From a virus: a DNA stretch of 20,034 nucleotides. The DNA lies in the IMG/VR virus record IMGVR_UViG_3300030117_003288, positions 9,227 to 29,260 of that record; one strand, written 5' to 3'. A program made the translations under genes and the position numbers. Under the pieces are notes generated by a model. That model was not told where the DNA came from. It worked only from the letters and a program-made list of their open reading frames with translations, and ran no database searches. Below are positions 1 through 7,794 of the stretch, piece after piece. The first letter of the stretch is position 1. The number at the start of each line of letters is the position of its first letter.

Positions 1-83
1 TCCTCATCGGTCATCTCATCAATGACATACTCTTTTTCATCAAGAGTAAGGACTGCAGGCTTTTCTTTTTCTTTTTTAGCCAT
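1..83 (-). CDS. Partial small protein, DUF6447-like N-terminus
   Basis: Only the first 27 codons are inside the window; the gene runs off the left edge. It starts at an ATG (complement of 81-83) preceded by a good Shine-Dalgarno sequence (AAAGGAG). The visible protein begins with a lysine/glutamate run, followed by LTLDEKEYVIDEMTDE. This 'xLxLDxKEYxxDxLTDE' pattern resembles the start of the short DUF6447-type phage proteins, which continue into a helical coiled coil. That match is from memory and rests on few residues. As the last visible gene of the late operon, just after the fibre cluster, it is probably a minor structural or fibre-associated protein. Function unknown. Confidence 0.6.
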   Translation of the reverse strand, partial: MAKKEKEKPAVLTLDEKEYVIDEMTDE

Positions 84-107
84 TATGTACTCCTTTGTTT
101 GTTATTG

Positions 108-431
108 TTAAAGTGCTTTTAAATCTTTTTCTAGTTCTTCCATATCAGCTTGTTCATCTTGTAATGTTGATATATCAGCTTTTATACGACTAATATCATT
201 AGCAAGACTATTTAAATCAAAAGACTGAACTGAATCATCTAATGCTTTACCACTATTTGAGTCAAACTGCTTTTTAACTAGCTGTAATTCATCGTGTGAT
301 TGTTCAGCTTTAGCTGCTCTTACAACATTTCCATCGTCATCTTTGACTTCAGAAACTGCTGGAGAATCAACCACTTTAGCTTTTTTTACAGACCAACTTT
401 TAGCAGATTTCATTGCTTTGTAGTTTTTCAT
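108..431 (-). CDS. Small coiled-coil protein downstream of giant fibre
   Basis: This 107-residue protein is of unknown function. Residues 1-20 are basic and contain SWSVKKA (12-18), a motif that recurs at the N-terminus of the 101-aa protein on the other side of the giant fibre gene. Residues 22-60 are polar and probably flexible. Residues 73-105 form a clear amphipathic helix with heptad-like hydrophobics (L, I, I, I, L, M, L), so a coiled coil is likely. The ATG follows the stop codon of the fibre gene with no spacer and has a Shine-Dalgarno (GAGG) inside that gene's end, so the two are translationally linked. A fibre-associated, assembly or chaperone protein is an inference from position only. 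Confidence 0.75.
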   Translation of the reverse strand: MKNYKAMKSAKSWSVKKAKVVDSPAVSEVKDDDGNVVRAAKAEQSHDELQLVKKQFDSNSGKALDDSVQSFDLNSLANDISRIKADISTLQDEQADMEELEKDLKAL

Positions 432-797
432 TTACTTTTCCTCTAATTGTTTTTTGAGTTGTTTTACTTCAGCAGATAACTCTTGAACTGCTTTGATTAA
501 TGGCATTACCATAGTGGAGTATGTTACAAGTTGTTTAGAGTTTGATTCCTCACTCCATCCACTAAATGTAGTTCCGCTTTTGTCCATTGCCTCCTTTACC
601 TCTTGGGCAATTAGACCATCCCAAACTTTATTAGCTTGAGCATCTGTCCACTCTCCAATAGTTCCATCATTTTTCTTTTTAATTTCATCAGGATATTCAG
701 CAGGGTTTACTTTTTTGAACTTGCGTACTTTTAATTCATTAATAAAATCGAGACCTAAATCACCATCTTGAATATCTCTTTTTATTCTCTTATCTGA
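432..797 (-). other. S74 chaperone domain and predicted self-cleavage point
   Basis: The codon at 795-797 encodes Ser1877, the expected nucleophile of the S74 family, in the sequence F-SDKRIK. Lys1882 is the expected partner, by analogy with phage endosialidase chaperones (Ser-Lys dyad). Cleavage before the serine would free a 121-residue C-terminal piece and leave a 1876-residue fibre subunit. The GLIAQEV box, a VTYSTMVMPLIKAVQEL helix and a terminal coiled coil (VKQLKKQLEEK) complete the family pattern. Cleavage itself is inferred from the family. Confidence 0.88.
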
Positions 798-3700
798 AAA
801 AGTAGAAAAATCAACTTGTCCTTTTATTTCATCAACGCTTGTATTGCCTATTGCAATATCATTAGCTGAGTCAGTTGTTGCCTGATACCCTATAGCTGTT
901 TGGTTATTGGCATCTATATCAAAAGCAACCCCACTTCCAAGTCCAGTATTATTTTTTCCTGTTGTGATTGTATCACCTGCTTGATACCCTATCATTGTGT
1001 TATGAGTAGCCGTTGAAGTTCCATCGCTACCACCTGCATTTTGGTCGTGAAGTGCTTCATATCCAATGGCTACATTGTAACTATCTTCTACTCCTGCTGT
1101 TAGTGCATCATTTCCTATCACCACATTTCTTTCGCCAATCGTCATAGTATTCATAGCATCAGTACCAATAGCAATATTTAGCCTTCCAGTACTCAAAGAG
1201 CCACCAGCAGTATATCCCATTAGAGTATTCCTATCTCCAGTTGTTATATCTTTTCCTGCTTCATACCCTACATATGTATTATAAGTGCCTGTTGTTGTAT
1301 CATAACCCGCATGATATCCTAGTGCAGTGTTCCCAGTAACCTCATCATTACTATCACTATTTTGACTATATAGAGCTTGATATCCTATAGCAGTTGTACC
1401 TCTACCAACATCTTCTGTGTTTAATGCTTGAACACCAACTGCCGTATTAAAGTCTCCAGTTGTCATACTAACCATAGAATTTGAACCAAGTGCCGTATTA
1501 CCAATTCCCTCTGTAAGAGAAACTCCTGCATTAGAACCTAAAAGAGTCGCATCGTATGCCGTTGTTACTGCAAGCCCAGCCTGATATCCAACAGCGGTAT
1601 TATTTGCAGTCCCACTTCTATCATGAGTTGCTAATGCTTTATAACCTATCGCAGTATTAAAATCTCCATCAGCATTTGTTTTTAATGCTTCGTATCCAAT
1701 AGCAGTGTTTTTTACACCTGTAGTCAAAGCAGTAAGTGCAGACCTACCTATTGCTACTGTTCCTGTTTGAGCGTTTGCACCAGTTGAGTCTAACGCTCCT
1801 GAACCTATTGCAATATTACCAATTAATGCTCCACTACCACCAGATAATGAACCTTTTCCAATGGCAACATTATGATCTGATGAATCATTATCAACACTTT
1901 GCATTGAACCCGAACCTATTGCGGTATTATAAGATTCAGCATTATCACCACTTGATAAAGCTAAATATCCTATTGCTACGTTATGAGCTCCACTAGTGAG
2001 TTCGTGTCCAGCTTCATACCCGATGAATACTTGACCTTGTCCATTAGCGTGATTAATAGAACCTCCAGCATCATAACCAATTAAAACTGTATCAAAGGTA
2101 TCTGTTATTGCATCTCCAGCATACGCTCCAATGGTTATATTTCTTCCACCTGTTAAAATTGATTTTAAACTATCATACCCAACAGCTACATTGTTATCTG
2201 CTTCAAAAACAGTATCAGCGGCACCACCACCCATTGCACTTTTACCAATTCCAACATTGTTATTTGAGGTGTTATTAGCAGCAGTATAATCACCGCTAGC
2301 CCCAGCTGCCGCTCCTATAAAAACATTATTATCTGCATCTGCGTGACCTAATAAAGCTCCAGTATAATACCCTAAAAAAGTATTATGAGTTCCAGTTGTG
2401 ACATTATGACCTGATTGCTTACCCACAAAAACTGAATATTGTTGATTTTCAGTAGCAGCTTGAGCAGCTTGATAACCTACCGCGACTATCCCATCTGAAT
2501 TATCATTATTAATAGCTGCACCAGATTGATGTCCAATAAGTGTGCATTCATCTTGAGTAGTAATTGACCATCCTGCCCTATACCCTATAGCCACATTGTA
2601 ATTACCAGTAGTAGTTTTATTAAGTGCTTGATAACCAATCGCTACACAGTTAAGTGGGCTATTAGAAGAACCTGAGGTTTTCATAGCTTCATTACCAATA
2701 ACCACATTTCCATATCCACCATCTACTGATTCCATAGCTTCTTTACCGATTGCTACGTTTTCTCCATTACTAGCTGCGTAGGTTAAACCTGCTTCATTTC
2801 CAATGAAAACATTAGAAACTGAATCTGTTATTGCTGTTCCTGCTGATCTACCAATACATACATTAAGCTGACCAGTTGTAAAATTTTCAAGAGCTTCCCT
2901 ACCTATTGCTACATTGTTACTACCTGTACTATATGAACCTGATGTTGTTCCACCTGTTCCTGCTAACCTACCTATAAATACATTATTATCACCACTTGCG
3001 TACACACCAGCGTTGTCGCCTATTATTACAGTTGAACTAGGATTTGTTAATTGAAGAGTAGCAGCCCCTACTGCAACATTTCTTTCTCCATCGGTTATTT
3101 TTGAACCTGAATCAGCACCGATTAATACATTTTGAGCACCACTTGTAACATCGTGCCCTGCTTGATAACCTATATAAACAGCCCAATTAGTACCGTCATG
3201 AACTAAACCTGCCTCATATCCGATAGCTACATTTTTATCGCCAGTTGTTAAACCACTTAATGCATTTGTTCCTATAGCAACATTGTACAATGCTCCATTT
3301 AAAGCGCCATCTAATGCATAGCTTCCAATTCCAATATTGTCAGTTGATACAGCAGTTGACCAAGAACCACCACCAGCATTAGCACCCATAAATATATTAT
3401 CTGAACCGCCAATAGAAGATGTCCCATCCATTGCAAAATATCCAATAGCAACATTCCTACTCAATGCCCCAGTTCCTCCAACCATTGAATTTCTACCGAC
3501 TGCTACATTATTAGCCGTACTATTATGGTTAACTCCACCCATTGAACTTTGACCAATAGCAACATTTGATGATTCTGTTCCATCCGCTGCTAACATAGCC
3601 TCCCTACCAATAACAGTATTATAACTAGCACCATTCTGAACTGGAGCAGCTTGGTAACCAATAACTGTATTCCCAGTTCCTGAAGTTTCTAATCTTAATG

Positions 3701-6425
3701 CTTGGTATCCTATAGCGGTGTTACCTGCTCCACTTGTTAAATCTTGTAATGCATCATAACCTACTGCAACAGTACCAGTTTGGTTATTATCACCAACTCC
3801 AGTTCCTATTGCATTATTTCCTATTGCAACATTCTTTGTTACTGTTCCTGTTCCACCTAATAAAGCAGAATCTCCAATAACTACATTATGGTCTGATGCG
3901 TCATTATTAATAGAACCCATTGCATTAGTGCCGATAGCAATATTGTTTGATTCACCACCATCAGCTACATCTAAAGCAAAATTTCCAATTCCAATGTTGT
4001 ATGTCCCAGTTGTTACATCGTGAAGAGACTCTCGACCAATAGCAATATTATTACTGCCACTTGTAAGACCATACAAAGCACTTGATCCTAAAGCGGTGTT
4101 ATCACTCCCTGCTCCACTTCCATTTTTTATTGTGTGATTACCTACGGCAACATTCTTTTCACCTGTATTTTGTAACCCTGAATTATATCCTATAAAAGTA
4201 TTATTACTGTCATCATCTAATGCGCTACCAGCCTGATGTCCTAAAAGCGTGTTTTGAGTCCCTGTCGTTAATGCATCACCACTCTCATATCCTATTGCTA
4301 CATTACCTGAACCCGAAGTGAGAGAGACTAACGCAGACCTACCTATTCCTATTGTGCCGTGAGTAGCAGATGTTAATGCACCTTTCATCGCCTCTCTACC
4401 AATGGCTATAGAACCATCAGAGTTTGAACTGCCTGACATCGCCTGATATCCTACAGCTACATTAGAGTTAATAGATATACTACTACCTTTTAACGCTTCA
4501 TATCCTATAGCAGTATTTGCATCTGTATCATCGTGGCTACAACTTGTCATTGCATAAGAACCAATCGCAGTATTTGCTGTTTCATTTCCAGCTGCTGATG
4601 CAAGTGCTTGATAACCAATTACTGTATTATCAGTACCATCATCAACCGAGTCCCCTGATTCGTTGCCCATAAAAGTATTTCTAGCACCAGTTGTAATTCC
4701 TAATCCTGCTCGATATCCAATACCAATATTGCTATCTCCTGTCGTAACTCCACTTAACGCCTGATAACCAAAAGCAGAATTATAATTTGCACCATCCATT
4801 GCCCCATCAAGTGTAAAATTTCCAACGCCAACATTATAATCTGATGTAGACCCAGTCCAACCACCTGCACCTGCACTTACTCCTATAAATGTATTATGAC
4901 TACAAGCTATTGCATTTGTATCACCCATCGCAAAATAACCGATTGCAGTATTATAAGCTCCAGTCGTGTTTTCTTGTAATGCTTGATAACCAATTGCAGT
5001 ATTTGATGCTCCTGATGTCAAAGCAGAAAGTGCTTTATACCCAATACCTATTGCACCATTTGCAGCATTAGTTATATCTGCTTCACCAGCATTCTTTCCA
5101 ATTATTACTGCATAATCAACATCGGTAGAAACATCCAATGCTCCAGTTCCAATAGCGATATTACTATGCCCAGTAGTAATGTTTTCTCCAGCACCTTTTC
5201 CAATTGCAACATTAGTGTAGCCAGTAGTAACATCTTTTAATGCTTCGTAACCTATAGCAGTATTGTATTCAGCGTTATTGTTAGTAGCAGTTCCACTTGA
5301 TTTCATCGAATTATGACCTATTGCAACATTTCCACCCGAACCAGCATTTATTACAGAAAGTGAATTATAACCTATTGCTATATTATATGATTGAGTTGTT
5401 AGAGCATCTCCCGCATTTGTTCCAATTAAAGTATTGTATCTACCCTCTGTAAGAGCTGAACCTACTGAATAACCAATTCCGACATTATCATCACCAGTTG
5501 TATAAGAAGTAAATGCTCCATATCCTATAGCTACCGAATCGTGTCCAGTCGTTATATATCTCATAGCCGTACTACCAATAGCTACATTATTATCTCCTTC
5601 AGTAAGTTGATGCATTGCATAGTAACCAATAGCAGTATTATCTTGTGCTAAACTCATATTACCACCACCAACTATTTGATTACCAAAAAATGTATTATAA
5701 CTTGAATTAGCAGGTGTAGCACCTATACTAGCACCAAAATATGTGTTTGATGTTCCGTTTCCACTAGAAGTATCATTATTAGATAAACTAATGCGAGAGT
5801 TGGCATCTAATTTTAATCTTATGTTTGCACCACCAGTTTCAAAAGCCATATAACTAGATGCATGGTTATAAAATATTGTACCCTGATTATGGTCTTGTTC
5901 ATCTCCAAAATGAATAACTCCTGAAGCTGCATTACCTGATATAAGCGACATTCTAACATTATCACTTGTAGCACTATTATTTTGTACAATGAATCCAGTT
6001 CCAGCTTCTCCACTAATATCGGGCATTGTTCCATCATCCATTGCAATGTGTATATTTGTATCAGGTGAGTCAGTTCCGATACCCAATCGACCTGCTGAAG
6101 TAACAGTCATTACTTCTGTTGATGTCGCTCTAAGATTTAAAAAATCTCCACTACCATCTTGTCTAATATCTAAAACAGTTCCTGATGATGATGCGTGATC
6201 TAATTCAAGTGATACAAAAGCAGAATTACCAGTTCCTGTAAAATTTTGGTTACTATATACATATAAAGCATTACCTGATGTTGAATCACCAGTAATTTTC
6301 ATATCGCCTTCAATTATTTCGTCAAAAGCAAAACTACCACCACCTTCTACTTTTAAATCACCTGTGATAGTAATGTCACCATATACTGTACCACCTCCTG
6401 TTAGTGACGGTGATCTAGTAATCAT
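432..6425 (-). CDS. Giant beta-roll tail fibre with S74 autoprocessing chaperone
   Basis: A 1997-residue fibre or host-contact protein. Residues 1-110 are beta-rich with GDITITGDLKVEG-type strands. GRLGIGTDSP (112-121) is a linker common in phage fibres, and 122-226 is a further fibre domain. Residues 227-1869 hold about 92 tandem units of mostly 17 residues, consensus NTAIGYxALxxxTTGxx, like the head repeats of YadA-type trimeric adhesins; a trimeric left-handed beta-roll shaft is the likely fold. Residues 1877-1997 form a peptidase S74 intramolecular chaperone: SDKRIK at 1877-1882, a GLIAQEV motif near 1937, and a C-terminal coiled coil from about 1967. In known members the serine cuts the chain just before itself, releasing the chaperone after trimerisation. 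No glycanase domain is evident. The ATG has an AAGGGGG ribosome site. Fibre role very likely; receptor unknown. Confidence 0.93.
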   Translation of the reverse strand: MITRSPSLTGGGTVYGDITITGDLKVEGGGSFAFDEIIEGDMKITGDSTSGNALYVYSNQNFTGTGNSAFVSLELDHASSSGTVLDIRQDGSGDFLNLRATSTEVMTVTSAGRLGIGTDSPDTNIHIAMDDGTMPDISGEAGTGFIVQNNSATSDNVRMSLISGNAASGVIHFGDEQDHNQGTIFYNHASSYMAFETGGANIRLKLDANSRISLSNNDTSSGNGTSNTYFGASIGATPANSSYNTFFGNQIVGGGNMSLAQDNTAIGYYAMHQLTEGDNNVAIGSTAMRYITTGHDSVAIGYGAFTSYTTGDDNVGIGYSVGSALTEGRYNTLIGTNAGDALTTQSYNIAIGYNSLSVINAGSGGNVAIGHNSMKSSGTATNNNAEYNTAIGYEALKDVTTGYTNVAIGKGAGENITTGHSNIAIGTGALDVSTDVDYAVIIGKNAGEADITNAANGAIGIGYKALSALTSGASNTAIGYQALQENTTGAYNTAIGYFAMGDTNAIACSHNTFIGVSAGAGGWTGSTSDYNVGVGNFTLDGAMDGANYNSAFGYQALSGVTTGDSNIGIGYRAGLGITTGARNTFMGNESGDSVDDGTDNTVIGYQALASAAGNETANTAIGSYAMTSCSHDDTDANTAIGYEALKGSSISINSNVAVGYQAMSGSSNSDGSIAIGREAMKGALTSATHGTIGIGRSALVSLTSGSGNVAIGYESGDALTTGTQNTLLGHQAGSALDDDSNNTFIGYNSGLQNTGEKNVAVGNHTIKNGSGAGSDNTALGSSALYGLTSGSNNIAIGRESLHDVTTGTYNIGIGNFALDVADGGESNNIAIGTNAMGSINNDASDHNVVIGDSALLGGTGTVTKNVAIGNNAIGTGVGDNNQTGTVAVGYDALQDLTSGAGNTAIGYQALRLETSGTGNTVIGYQAAPVQNGASYNTVIGREAMLAADGTESSNVAIGQSSMGGVNHNSTANNVAVGRNSMVGGTGALSRNVAIGYFAMDGTSSIGGSDNIFMGANAGGGSWSTAVSTDNIGIGSYALDGALNGALYNVAIGTNALSGLTTGDKNVAIGYEAGLVHDGTNWAVYIGYQAGHDVTSGAQNVLIGADSGSKITDGERNVAVGAATLQLTNPSSTVIIGDNAGVYASGDNNVFIGRLAGTGGTTSGSYSTGSNNVAIGREALENFTTGQLNVCIGRSAGTAITDSVSNVFIGNEAGLTYAASNGENVAIGKEAMESVDGGYGNVVIGNEAMKTSGSSNSPLNCVAIGYQALNKTTTGNYNVAIGYRAGWSITTQDECTLIGHQSGAAINNDNSDGIVAVGYQAAQAATENQQYSVFVGKQSGHNVTTGTHNTFLGYYTGALLGHADADNNVFIGAAAGASGDYTAANNTSNNNVGIGKSAMGGGAADTVFEADNNVAVGYDSLKSILTGGRNITIGAYAGDAITDTFDTVLIGYDAGGSINHANGQGQVFIGYEAGHELTSGAHNVAIGYLALSSGDNAESYNTAIGSGSMQSVDNDSSDHNVAIGKGSLSGGSGALIGNIAIGSGALDSTGANAQTGTVAIGRSALTALTTGVKNTAIGYEALKTNADGDFNTAIGYKALATHDRSGTANNTAVGYQAGLAVTTAYDATLLGSNAGVSLTEGIGNTALGSNSMVSMTTGDFNTAVGVQALNTEDVGRGTTAIGYQALYSQNSDSNDEVTGNTALGYHAGYDTTTGTYNTYVGYEAGKDITTGDRNTLMGYTAGGSLSTGRLNIAIGTDAMNTMTIGERNVVIGNDALTAGVEDSYNVAIGYEALHDQNAGGSDGTSTATHNTMIGYQAGDTITTGKNNTGLGSGVAFDIDANNQTAIGYQATTDSANDIAIGNTSVDEIKGQVDFSTFSDKRIKRDIQDGDLGLDFINELKVRKFKKVNPAEYPDEIKKKNDGTIGEWTDAQANKVWDGLIAQEVKEAMDKSGTTFSGWSEESNSKQLVTYSTMVMPLIKAVQELSAEVKQLKKQLEEK
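819..5747 (-). repeat. About 92 tandem ~17-codon (51-bp) units inside the fibre gene
   Basis: I parsed codons 227-1869 by hand into about 92 units, most of them 17 residues and ranging from 13 to 25. Each begins with a strand such as N(T/V)AIG and is followed by Y.AL, ..AM or ..AG and then a turn rich in T, G, D and N. The unit is clear at protein level but strongly diverged at DNA level. Two unit types mix along the array: 'YxAL' (for example NTAIGYQAL) and 'xxAG' (for example NTLIGTNAG). Length variation falls almost wholly in the turn after the second strand. The unit count has an error of a few units at the two ends, where the pattern decays. Confidence 0.95.
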
Positions 6426-6437
6426 ATAATAACCCCC

Positions 6438-6743
6438 TTAATATATAGCTATGAAAGTAAAAGCACTTTCACTAGCACTAAATTGAATAGAATCAGCTGC
6501 GAAAGGGACAATCGCTCCTGGTGAAAATAAAGCATTTATAGCTGAATTTGGTATTGTGACAGTAATGCCACTTACAAGATTTATATCTAAATTACCTGAA
6601 CCACTAGAAACAGTAACGCCCATAAGAGCTCTTGTTGTTTGGTCAAATGTAATTTTAGTTGTACCACTATTAGTGTGTATTGTTGCATTGATAATTGGAG
6701 CTCCTGCTTCTTTAACGCTCCAACTTTGTAATGATTTTGCCAT
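6438..6743 (-). CDS. Small beta-rich fibre-associated protein
   Basis: A 101-residue protein with no family I can name. The ATG at 6741-6743 is preferred because it sits 7 bases after a GGGAG ribosome site; a longer reading from a TTG at 6774-6776 would add 11 residues but has no such support. The N-terminus MAKSLQSWSVKEAG shares SWSVK(E/K)A with the 107-aa protein beyond the fibre gene. The rest is rich in T, S, V, I and G and looks like a small beta-sandwich. It lies 12 bases upstream of the giant fibre gene in the same operon, so an adaptor between tail and fibre is a reasonable guess. Confidence 0.72.
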   Translation of the reverse strand: MAKSLQSWSVKEAGAPIINATIHTNSGTTKITFDQTTRALMGVTVSSGSGNLDINLVSGITVTIPNSAINALFSPGAIVPFAADSIQFSASESAFTFIAIY

Positions 6744-6806
6744 CTTGTTCTCCCTATGCCTTACCGAGCTTGACAATTCTCATGGGCATATGCTTATTAA
6801 AATTTA

Positions 6807-7514
6807 CTAGCGCACTGCAAAATTACCAATAGGAAAAGATATAGATATCTTTCTTTTATTACTTTGGTCATCTGCAATCTTTTTATAAAATTCTCTCATG
6901 TAATACTCTTTCATTTGAGCATCACCTTGTTCTAAAGACATTTGAGCTTTAACATAATCAATAACTGCTAATGATAACAATCTATTTAAATTTAAATGTG
7001 TTGTTTCACTTACATTTGAATCTGATACTCCTTTAGGTATTTGATATATTGTTATACTTTCACTAGCTGTTTCAGCTGTAAATGTTCCAGTTGCTACTGT
7101 TAATGTACCAGCACTTGCACTACCAGATAATGTATATTCGCCATCATTACTGCTAGATCCAATTACTCTTATTCTATCTCCATCAGCAAAATCACCAAAT
7201 CCGCTATTACTATCTGTTATAGTGTCAGCGCCTCCGCCTCCATCTACAAATGCTATTCCAGTCCCTGATGCTCTAGCTGTTGTTGTTTCTATAGCTTCAG
7301 ATATAAAAGGATTATATAAAGCAGTATATTCAACTCTTAGTCCATTAGTTATATCTTCATCAGGATATATAAGTTGTTTTCCATAATATTCAGACGGAAG
7401 TTTAACTCTATAACTACCTAATGTATCTGTAGCGGCTGATTCAACCCATTGCCATAAATGTATATATCTACCATATAATTCATAAAACCAATTTTTATGT
7501 GTATCAAATGACAT
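6807..7514 (-). CDS. Head-tail adaptor, C-terminal part, with inserted beta module
   Basis: This 235-residue protein looks like the second half of a T7/P22-type head-tail adaptor. Residues 8-68 (WFYELYGRYIHLWQ, then TNGLRVEYTALYNPF) match the 'display and beta strand' portion. Residues 172-216 (LNRLLSLAVIDYVKA, GDAQMKEYYMREFYKKI) match the closing helices that usually pack against the portal. Between them, about 83-158 is a Gly/Ser/Thr-rich insert with DGDRIRVIGSSSNDGEYTLSG, a module I recall from other phage structural proteins. Its ATG overlaps the previous gene's stop by one base (TAATG) without a strong ribosome site, implying coupled translation. Alternative: a tail tube or neck protein of another fold. 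Confidence 0.65.
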   Translation of the reverse strand: MSFDTHKNWFYELYGRYIHLWQWVESAATDTLGSYRVKLPSEYYGKQLIYPDEDITNGLRVEYTALYNPFISEAIETTTARASGTGIAFVDGGGGADTITDSNSGFGDFADGDRIRVIGSSSNDGEYTLSGSASAGTLTVATGTFTAETASESITIYQIPKGVSDSNVSETTHLNLNRLLSLAVIDYVKAQMSLEQGDAQMKEYYMREFYKKIADDQSNKRKISISFPIGNFAVR

Positions 7515-7792
7515 TATTCAGGACTCGTATCTTCTCTAACAATAGACTCAGAAGATAACCTTCTAATTCTTTTGTATTTATTATCATTAGTATCTTTAAC
7601 AGCTATAGATTTAACAGATATAACATCATTAGGTAAATGATATTCTCTTTGACCATCTATTATATTTTGTTTATCTTCTCTCATTTCTTCATAGTTACCA
7701 GACTTAATTAAATTAATAGCATCTTGAACCCATGCTTTTGTTAAAGACATTCTATTATTATTAGTTCTTTCCATTATTTCTAAAATAGTCAT
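7514..7792 (-). CDS. Head-tail adaptor, N-terminal part
   Basis: A 92-residue protein. Residues 15-45 are helical (SLTKAWVQDAINLIKSGNYEEM). Residues 47-80 read DGQREYHLPNDVISVKSIAV and then a basic strand, which is the 'yxLPxDxxxVxSV' pattern typical of the first beta segment of podovirus-type adaptors. The protein stops exactly where such adaptors would continue, and the next gene supplies the missing second half, so the adaptor appears to be encoded as two coupled open reading frames. The start has only a weak ribosome site (GGTTAGAT) two bases after the stop of the upstream gene. Met7 and Met15 are alternative starts. Confidence 0.65.
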   Translation of the reverse strand: MTILEIMERTNNNRMSLTKAWVQDAINLIKSGNYEEMREDKQNIIDGQREYHLPNDVISVKSIAVKDTNDNKYKRIRRLSSESIVREDTSPE

Positions 7793-7794
7793 AT

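Noticed and set aside
1736-1996. Plus-strand open frame within the fibre gene (also 3337-3552, 4889-5071, 5989-6198)
   Set aside because: These are antisense shadows of the repeat array, with low-complexity Leu/Tyr/His or Pro-rich content and no ribosome site.
819-5747. CRISPR array or diversity-generating retroelement target
   Set aside because: The repeats are in-frame protein repeats with diverged DNA and no constant repeat/spacer pattern. No reverse transcriptase or template repeat was seen in the window.
5819-6046. Alternative minus-strand frame inside the fibre gene
   Set aside because: It overlaps the conserved fibre domain in another frame, has a composition unlike a real protein and no start signal.
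6744-6776. TTG-initiated extension of the 101-aa protein
   Set aside because: The downstream ATG has a well-placed GGGAG site and starts the shared SWSVK motif region, so the extension is unlikely.
6754-6789. 11-codon minus-strand frame (MPMRIVKLGKA) before the 101-aa gene
   Set aside because: Too short, with no ribosome site of its own. It could be a leader peptide but cannot be supported.
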